Origin: Planctomycetales bacterium
GTDB lineage: Bacteria > Planctomycetota > Planctomycetia > Pirellulales > Thermoguttaceae
Reading direction: 5' to 3'
NCBI GenBank assembly: GCA_007127495.1
Contig: SKZG01000553.1
Coordinates: 1 to 8,268, forward strand
DNA: 8,268 nucleotides
Shown here: piece by piece, positions 3,632 to 8,268 of the stretch
How the letters are laid out: every line of letters starts with the position of its first letter
Position numbering within the stretch: the first letter of the stretch is position 1
Made by a program: the position numbers and the translations under genes
The notes under the pieces: generated by a model
Database searches by the model: none
Seen by the model: the letters and a program-made list of their open reading frames with translations, nothing else
What the model was told of the DNA's origin: nothing

Positions 3632-5803
3632 TTGAAAGTCCGAGTTGAACGACAGATTGGAGCGCACACCCTCTCCATGGAAACGGGTGAGTTGGCCAAG
3701 CAAGCGGCCGGCAGTTGTCTTATTCAGTACGGTGAAACCGTGGTGTTGGTGGCTTCAGCCACCGGCCCGGGGCGTCCGGGGATCGACTTCTTTCCGCTCA
3801 CATGCGATTATCGAGAGCGGGTGGCGGCGGCCGGCAAGTTTCCCGGCGGTTTCCTCAAGCGAGAGGGCCGCCCCACACTGAAGGAAACCCTCACCGCGCG
3901 TCTGATGGACCGGCCTATCCGGCCCATGTTCCCTGATTGGTTTCGCAATGAAGTCCAGGTGCAGGCCTTTGTGATGGCCTTCGACCGGCAGCACGATCCC
4001 GATGTGCTGGCCATGACGGCCGGGTCGGCCGCCCTGTGCGTTTCGCCGATGCCTTTTCTCGGGCCGCTGGGCTCGGTTCGCGTGGGCTACATCGACGGCC
4101 AGGTGGTCCCCTTTCCCACCCACGAGCAACTCGAACAAAGCGACCTCGACCTGATCGTATCAGGCAACCGCGAGTCGATCCTCATGATCGAGGGTTTCGC
4201 TCGCGAAATGCCCGAAGACCAAATGGCCGAGGCCGTCCTCAAGGCACAGGAATACGTGGCCATCCTGTGCGAGATGCAAGACGAGCTGGCCGAGAAGGCC
4301 GGCACGGTGAAAGCGCAATACGAGGTGCCGGAAGACGACGGCCTGTTCGATCGTGTCCGGGAGCGCTACTACGACGCGATGCTTGCGGCCAGCCAAACGG
4401 AAGGGAAGCAGGCTCGGTCCGACGCCTTTGCGGCCCTGAAGGAACGTGCCCAGGCGGAATTGATTCCCGATCCCGAGGCCGCCGACGCGATCGCAGCGGA
4501 CCGCTTCAAAACCGTCTGGCACGATCTTGAGGCGCGCGTCGTTCGCGACATGATCCTTGCGGGAAGGCGTTCGGACGGGCGCGACAACAAGTCGCTCCGG
4601 CCGATCGAGTGCAAGGTCGACGTGCTGCCGCGTGTCCACGGGTCGGCCCTGTTCCAGCGCGGCGAGACGCAAGCGCTGGTCACCGTCACCCTGGGCACCG
4701 GCCGCGACGAGCAGCGCGTGGACGGGCTCATTGAGGAATACTCCGAAAAGTTCATGCTGCACTACTATTTCCCGTCGTTTTCGGTGGGCGAGGTGCGGCC
4801 GATCCGCGGACCCGGCCGGCGCGAGATGGGGCACGGAGCCCTGGCCGAGCGCAGCGTCAAGCCCGTCCTGCCCGACCCGGATGACTTCCCCTACACGATC
4901 CGGATCATTTCCGACATTCTCGAGAGCAACGGTTCCAGCTCCATGGCGAGCGTGTGCGGCGCCACCCTCGGGCTCATGGCGGCCGGAGTGCCCATCAGCA
5001 ACCCGGTGGCCGGCATTTCGGTTGGGTTGGTGAAGGAGGGCGAACGCTGGGTCCTGCTCACCGACATCCTCGGCAGCGAGGATCACCACGGCGACATGGA
5101 CTTCAAGATTGCCGGCACGCAGAACGGCATTACGGGTATTCAGCTCGACTTGAAGATTGCCGGGATCGACGAGGCGATTCTTCGGGCCACGCTGGAGCAG
5201 TCGCGCGAAGCCCGCATCGAAATCCTCCGAAACATGCTCAGCGCCATTGCCCGGCCCCGCGTCGATATTTCCTCGTGGGCGCCGCGGCTGTTGCGCACGC
5301 GAATCGATCCCGACAAGATCGGCCTGCTGATCGGCCCCGGAGGCAAGACCATCCGCGCCATCCAGGAAACCACCGGTGCGATGATCGACGTCGACGACGA
5401 CGGCACGGTCACCGTTGCCAGCAACAACGCCGAGGGCGCCAAGGCGGCGCTCGCGCGCATCGAAGCCATGACCGCCTCGGTCGAAATCGGTCGCATTTAC
5501 CAAGGGCGCGTGATGAGCGTGAAGGATTTCGGATGCTTTGTCGAAATCCTGCCCGGCAAGGACGGCCTATGCCACATCAGCGAGTTGTCCGACGGATACG
5601 TGGCCTCGGTGGCCGATATTTGCAAGGTCGGCGACGAGTTGGACGTGAAAGTCATCGCCATCGACGACCAGGACCGGGTTAAGCTCAGCCGTAGAATGGC
5701 CATGCAGGAGCTGGGCCAAACGTCCGGTGACCAGCCGGCCGGCGAAGGCGGCGAACGCGGTAGCGGCGATGGCGGACGGCGCGAACGCCGCCCGAGGCGA
5801 TAG
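3632..5803 (+). CDS. pnp: Polynucleotide phosphorylase (polyribonucleotide nucleotidyltransferase)
   Basis: PNPase degrades RNA from the 3' end with phosphate, releasing nucleoside diphosphates, and takes part in mRNA turnover as a trimer. From TTG at 3632 the product has 723 residues, normal for the family. The first RNase PH domain includes FPGGFLKREGR (70-80) and DRPIRPMFP. An alpha-helical linker spans roughly 230-310. The second RNase PH domain begins near SDGRDNKSLR (314-323), with RREMGHG (396-402), the phosphate-binding GSSSMASVCG (434-443) and the metal-binding region MDFKIAG/QLDLK (489-508; Asp506 and Lys508). KH follows with GPGG at 568-571, then S1 (about 620-688). The tail is rich in Gly, Glu and Arg. 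TTG is preferred because GGGAG stands six bases upstream and the protein then begins MKVRVERQIG, the usual N terminus; the longer frame to 3485 would add unconserved sequence. It is probably transcribed with rpsO. Confidence 0.96.
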   Translation: MKVRVERQIGAHTLSMETGELAKQAAGSCLIQYGETVVLVASATGPGRPGIDFFPLTCDYRERVAAAGKFPGGFLKREGRPTLKETLTARLMDRPIRPMFPDWFRNEVQVQAFVMAFDRQHDPDVLAMTAGSAALCVSPMPFLGPLGSVRVGYIDGQVVPFPTHEQLEQSDLDLIVSGNRESILMIEGFAREMPEDQMAEAVLKAQEYVAILCEMQDELAEKAGTVKAQYEVPEDDGLFDRVRERYYDAMLAASQTEGKQARSDAFAALKERAQAELIPDPEAADAIAADRFKTVWHDLEARVVRDMILAGRRSDGRDNKSLRPIECKVDVLPRVHGSALFQRGETQALVTVTLGTGRDEQRVDGLIEEYSEKFMLHYYFPSFSVGEVRPIRGPGRREMGHGALAERSVKPVLPDPDDFPYTIRIISDILESNGSSSMASVCGATLGLMAAGVPISNPVAGISVGLVKEGERWVLLTDILGSEDHHGDMDFKIAGTQNGITGIQLDLKIAGIDEAILRATLEQSREARIEILRNMLSAIARPRVDISSWAPRLLRTRIDPDKIGLLIGPGGKTIRAIQETTGAMIDVDDDGTVTVASNNAEGAKAALARIEAMTASVEIGRIYQGRVMSVKDFGCFVEILPGKDGLCHISELSDGYVASVADICKVGDELDVKVIAIDDQDRVKLSRRMAMQELGQTSGDQPAGEGGERGSGDGGRRERRPRR

Positions 5804-5820
5804 CCATTCCCGAGCGTCCC

Positions 5821-6588
5821 GTGGCACCTGCCAGCCAAGACCGATCGGAAACGAACCGGAAACTGGTCGACCAGTACGAGGAGATCGCGCGCCTCGCCGG
5901 CGGGCTCGCTCACGAGATCAAGAATCCGCTCTCGACCATCCGGATGACCATGGACCTGCTGGCGGAGGACTTTCGCGAGAGCGACTCGCCGCGCGATCGG
6001 CGCGCGCTCGGCAAGGTCGTGACCGTGCTGCGCGAGTGTACCCGCCTGGAGAAGATCCTCGATGACTTCCTGCGCTTCGCCCGCGGGCGGCGGCTCGATC
6101 TGGAACCGACCGATCTGAACGAGCAAGTTCATCAGGTGCTGGACTTCTTCCGGCCGAAGGCGGTGGACGGGGATATCGAGTTGAGCGAGTACCTCGCCGC
6201 CGACTTGCCTACCGTGCTGCTTGACCGCGAAGCATTCCACGGCACCTTGTTGAACCTGATGCTCAACGCCGAGCAGGCGATGCCCGACGGCGGGCAGCTC
6301 GTCGTTCGCACCTATCCTCGTGCCGACGGCGTGGGGATCGACCTGATCGACAACGGTTGCGGTATGGACGCCGCGACCCAGGAGCGTATCTTCGAGGCGT
6401 TCTATTCCACCAAGCGGGGTGGCTCCGGGCTCGGGCTGCCCATTGCCCGCAAGGTGATCGAGGCGCACGGCGGCAGCATTTCCGTCGACAGCGATCAGGG
6501 CCACGGGACCCGGTTTACCATTTACCTGCCCACCCCGGCCCGGTTGGCGGTCCATGGCGAGCCGCCGGTGATCTTTCTCGGACCGTAA
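5821..6588 (+). CDS. Cytoplasmic sensor histidine kinase, NtrB-like
   Basis: A 255-residue two-component kinase made almost only of the catalytic core. The dimerisation and phosphoacceptor domain begins near residue 18, with the H-box LAGGLAHEIKNPLSTIR (25-41) and phospho-accepting His31. The ATPase domain has the N-box LLNLMLNAEQAM (143-154, Asn149), the G1 box DNGCGM (177-182), the F-box IFEAFYSTK (190-198) and the G2 box GSGLGL (201-206). There is no membrane segment and no recognisable PAS or other sensor domain; only about 17 residues precede the core, so the signal must come from a partner or from the core itself. The HEIKNPL form of the H-box is typical of NtrB/ZraS-type kinases that work with sigma-54 activators. 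GTG at 5821 is the first usual start, 17 bases after pnp, though its Shine-Dalgarno is weak; ATT at 5806 with GAGGCG upstream is an unusual alternative. No response regulator lies next to it. Confidence 0.92.
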   Translation: MAPASQDRSETNRKLVDQYEEIARLAGGLAHEIKNPLSTIRMTMDLLAEDFRESDSPRDRRALGKVVTVLRECTRLEKILDDFLRFARGRRLDLEPTDLNEQVHQVLDFFRPKAVDGDIELSEYLAADLPTVLLDREAFHGTLLNLMLNAEQAMPDGGQLVVRTYPRADGVGIDLIDNGCGMDAATQERIFEAFYSTKRGGSGLGLPIARKVIEAHGGSISVDSDQGHGTRFTIYLPTPARLAVHGEPPVIFLGP

Positions 6589-6642
6589 TCCATCTCTCGC
6601 CCTGTCGCACGGCCCACAGAACGGGACAGCCGCCTCGAACGG

Positions 6643-8268
6643 CTACGGATGCCGTTGCCTTTCGGCTTGTTTCACCTGCACGCGAAGGTCGCCCGCACAC
6701 TCGGAAAGCTCGGCGGCGGAGTGGTTGATCTTCAGCATGAGCGCGCCGGATTGGGAGGGGGTCAGCGTCGTGCCCAGGCCAACCACGGTGGGACGCAGCA
6801 AAGGCGAAAGCAGACGGGCCGGATGACCCTCGGGACGCACCGCGGCCAGCAGTTGGCCCAACGGACGGCCCTGGTAGTAGCGGATGGACACTCCACCAGG
6901 CTCCGACCACCAGATGTCCGGCTCGCGGGCGACCTGGTAACGGCCGGAGGCCGTCAGCCGGTACTGCCGGCCCGCCTCGAGCAGCAGGCCGGTAGACTGC
7001 CAGCCGCGGTCGGCCGCCACGGTAACCGCCGCGCCCTCGGCAGGGAGCGGGCCGGCGGGCGCTCGTCGGACGGCGGCCCGTGGAATGTCGTAACCGTACT
7101 CGATTCCCGCGATGAACACCTGCCAGTCTTCCGACAAAAGGGGCCAGTCGTCGCCGATGCTTTGGCGAAAGATTTCGTTAAAGTCCGGCTGGAGCACATG
7201 GCGGTGAAGACTGCGAAACCGGTCTTGGTATTGCGGATGCTGGTCCATCAGGACAGCGGCCGCCCACGACCACGCATAGGCCGCCGTTTCCAAGTGGGCG
7301 GAGGGGGCGTAGTCGATCACGCGGTCCAAGGGCAGGGCGCGCTGGGCGGCGAACGCGTCTTGAATAATGCGGATGCGCCCCCAGTGCGGCGCCTCGTCCC
7401 GGTCGGCCGGAATGTGGTTCAACGCCAGCGTTCCGCCGTGCCAGCGGTGCGTTGCCAGCAGTTCGGCAATGCCCTCCATGTACCACGGCGGACCGCACGC
7501 GCCCAGCAGCGTGTTCATGAAACCGTGTACCCCTTCATGAATCAGCAGGTGACGGCGGTAGTAGTCGCTAGGCTGGTCATAAAGCCACAATTCATAGTTG
7601 CGCGCATAGCCGTGCGGAAAGGGCGGCAGGCTTTCGGGCAGCAGGCCGACATGCACGAATCGAGGCTTCTCTTGCATCAGGAAACCCGTCATGCGCCAGT
7701 CGGCATGCTCGGCCGGATCGATGCCGAAGTAGTCGCACATTTGCGTAAATGCCTGATCGAACACCTCGGGCAACTCGTCGACGGCGGGTTCCGGCGCCAT
7801 GTCGGTGTAAAGAACCAGCCGCTTCGACTCGAGCTTGCGAATGCCCTCGGACGCGACTTTGCGTTCGTCAATTTCCAAACGCGGCAGATGCGGAAGATAC
7901 CGAGGCGCTGAATCGACCGTGGCCTGAAGCAAATCAGCAAGGGTCGGCGGGCCACGGTCGGCGCGCGCGGGGCTCCCGGTGTCGGTACGTGGACGGCGGC
8001 CCGTCTTATCGGGCTCCGGAGCGGCATCGCGCGCTTCGCGCCGGGGGGTCGGGGCCGATTCCCTGCGGAGCCTCGGGGCCGCGGGCGAACCGGGTTCCAC
8101 GGCCCGCGCGCCGGCGTTTCGCCCCGCCTGGCGGCCGGCCTCCGGCGCGCCGCGCGGTGGGTTCGCCTCAGCACAGCCGAGAAGCCATCCGGCCAGGAAC
8201 AGCGCAATGCCGCCTCCGTCGGCGAATACGGCGCCCAGTTCCAGCTCGACTACCCAAGCGCGGCCGTC
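6643..8268 (-). CDS. HExxH zinc-metallopeptidase-like protein, predicted lipoprotein; 5' end unresolved
   Basis: The frame runs from the stop at 6643-6645 to the window edge without interruption. Numbered from the GTG at 8100, a Pro/Arg-rich linker (1-50) leads to a domain with RLVLYTDM (about 94-101), then the zinc motif HEGVH (188-192, bases 7525-7539) and WYMEGIAE (206-213). Glu209 is the likely third ligand, as in peptidase MA-like and DUF1570-type proteins common in planctomycetes. A beta-rich C-terminal domain (about 360-478, with W-x-x-TG..L..G..Y.L.ASG) recalls PA-IL/LecA-like sugar-binding domains; that match is tentative. Upstream of GTG8100 the same frame encodes GIALFLAGWLLGCAEANPP, a good lipobox (L-L-G-C, Cys codon at 8173-8175), so translation probably begins farther upstream. 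No ATG, GTG or TTG is in frame between 8101 and 8268; ATT at 8208 behind GGAGG, or a start beyond the edge, are options. It is convergent with the histidine kinase gene (54-base gap). Substrate unknown. Confidence 0.8.
   Translation of the reverse strand, partial: DGRAWVVELELGAVFADGGGIALFLAGWLLGCAEANPPRGAPEAGRQAGRNAGARAVEPGSPAAPRLRRESAPTPRREARDAAPEPDKTGRRPRTDTGSPARADRGPPTLADLLQATVDSAPRYLPHLPRLEIDERKVASEGIRKLESKRLVLYTDMAPEPAVDELPEVFDQAFTQMCDYFGIDPAEHADWRMTGFLMQEKPRFVHVGLLPESLPPFPHGYARNYELWLYDQPSDYYRRHLLIHEGVHGFMNTLLGACGPPWYMEGIAELLATHRWHGGTLALNHIPADRDEAPHWGRIRIIQDAFAAQRALPLDRVIDYAPSAHLETAAYAWSWAAAVLMDQHPQYQDRFRSLHRHVLQPDFNEIFRQSIGDDWPLLSEDWQVFIAGIEYGYDIPRAAVRRAPAGPLPAEGAAVTVAADRGWQSTGLLLEAGRQYRLTASGRYQVAREPDIWWSEPGGVSIRYYQGRPLGQLLAAVRPEGHPARLLSPLLRPTVVGLGTTLTPSQSGALMLKINHSAAELSECAGDLRVQVKQAERQRHP

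Noticed and set aside
4160..5503. Long 447-residue minus-strand ORF inside pnp
   Set aside because: It is antisense to the conserved PNPase frame; its length follows from high GC in third positions, and the peptide resembles no family.
5497..6555. 352-residue minus-strand ORF over the end of pnp and the kinase gene
   Set aside because: It covers two well-supported plus-strand genes in antisense, with no recognisable motif.
6602..6630. CTGTC/GACAG pairing between the kinase and metallopeptidase genes
   Set aside because: Five base pairs with a large loop and no T-run on either strand; too weak to call a terminator.
6649..7911. 420-residue plus-strand ORF opposite the metallopeptidase gene
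   Set aside because: It mirrors the HExxH protein frame; the minus-strand product has clear motifs while this one has none.

Overview
The window is a GC-rich bacterial chromosome segment. It most resembles a member of the Planctomycetota (Pirellula-like). That is an inference from the gene order (rpsO, pnp, then a soluble histidine kinase), the TTG start of pnp, the weak Shine-Dalgarno use, the planctomycete-style HExxH surface protein and the many small intergenic repeats. No rRNA, tRNA, CRISPR array, transposase or phage gene is visible.

Left part (1-2078): an accessory-looking patch. Two half-size YeeE/YedE-type sulfur-compound permease genes lie on the minus strand at 560-1667 and overlap by 8 bases. 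A doubtful small plus-strand ORF (262-546) converges on them. Two inverted copies of one repeat family (1-54 and 1716-1769) bracket the patch. The second copy is complete: a long-stem element at 1715-1814 followed by a T-run, which also holds a plausible promoter for the permease pair. Next comes a 188-bp non-coding element with perfect 16-bp terminal inverted repeats (1891-2078), whose right end supplies the stop codon of the following minus-strand gene.

Middle (2075-6588): a GNAT-like protein of unknown role on the minus strand, then a 404-bp divergent intergenic region with a good promoter and A-tract. After that come the housekeeping genes on the plus strand: rpsO (ribosomal protein S15), pnp (polynucleotide phosphorylase, from a TTG start at 3632) and a cytoplasmic NtrB-like histidine kinase 17 bases after pnp. 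S15 and PNPase serve translation and RNA turnover. The kinase is probably co-transcribed with them, but no response regulator is in view.

Right part (6643-8268): a convergent minus-strand gene for a predicted secreted or lipid-anchored zinc metallopeptidase-like protein with a C-terminal beta-rich domain. Its reading frame stays open to the window edge and contains a lipobox upstream of the nearest usual start codon, so its 5' end is unresolved.

I see no convincing new multi-gene system. The most interesting material is the pair of small structured repeat families and how they interact with neighbouring genes: one may promote the permease pair, and the other terminates a reading frame.
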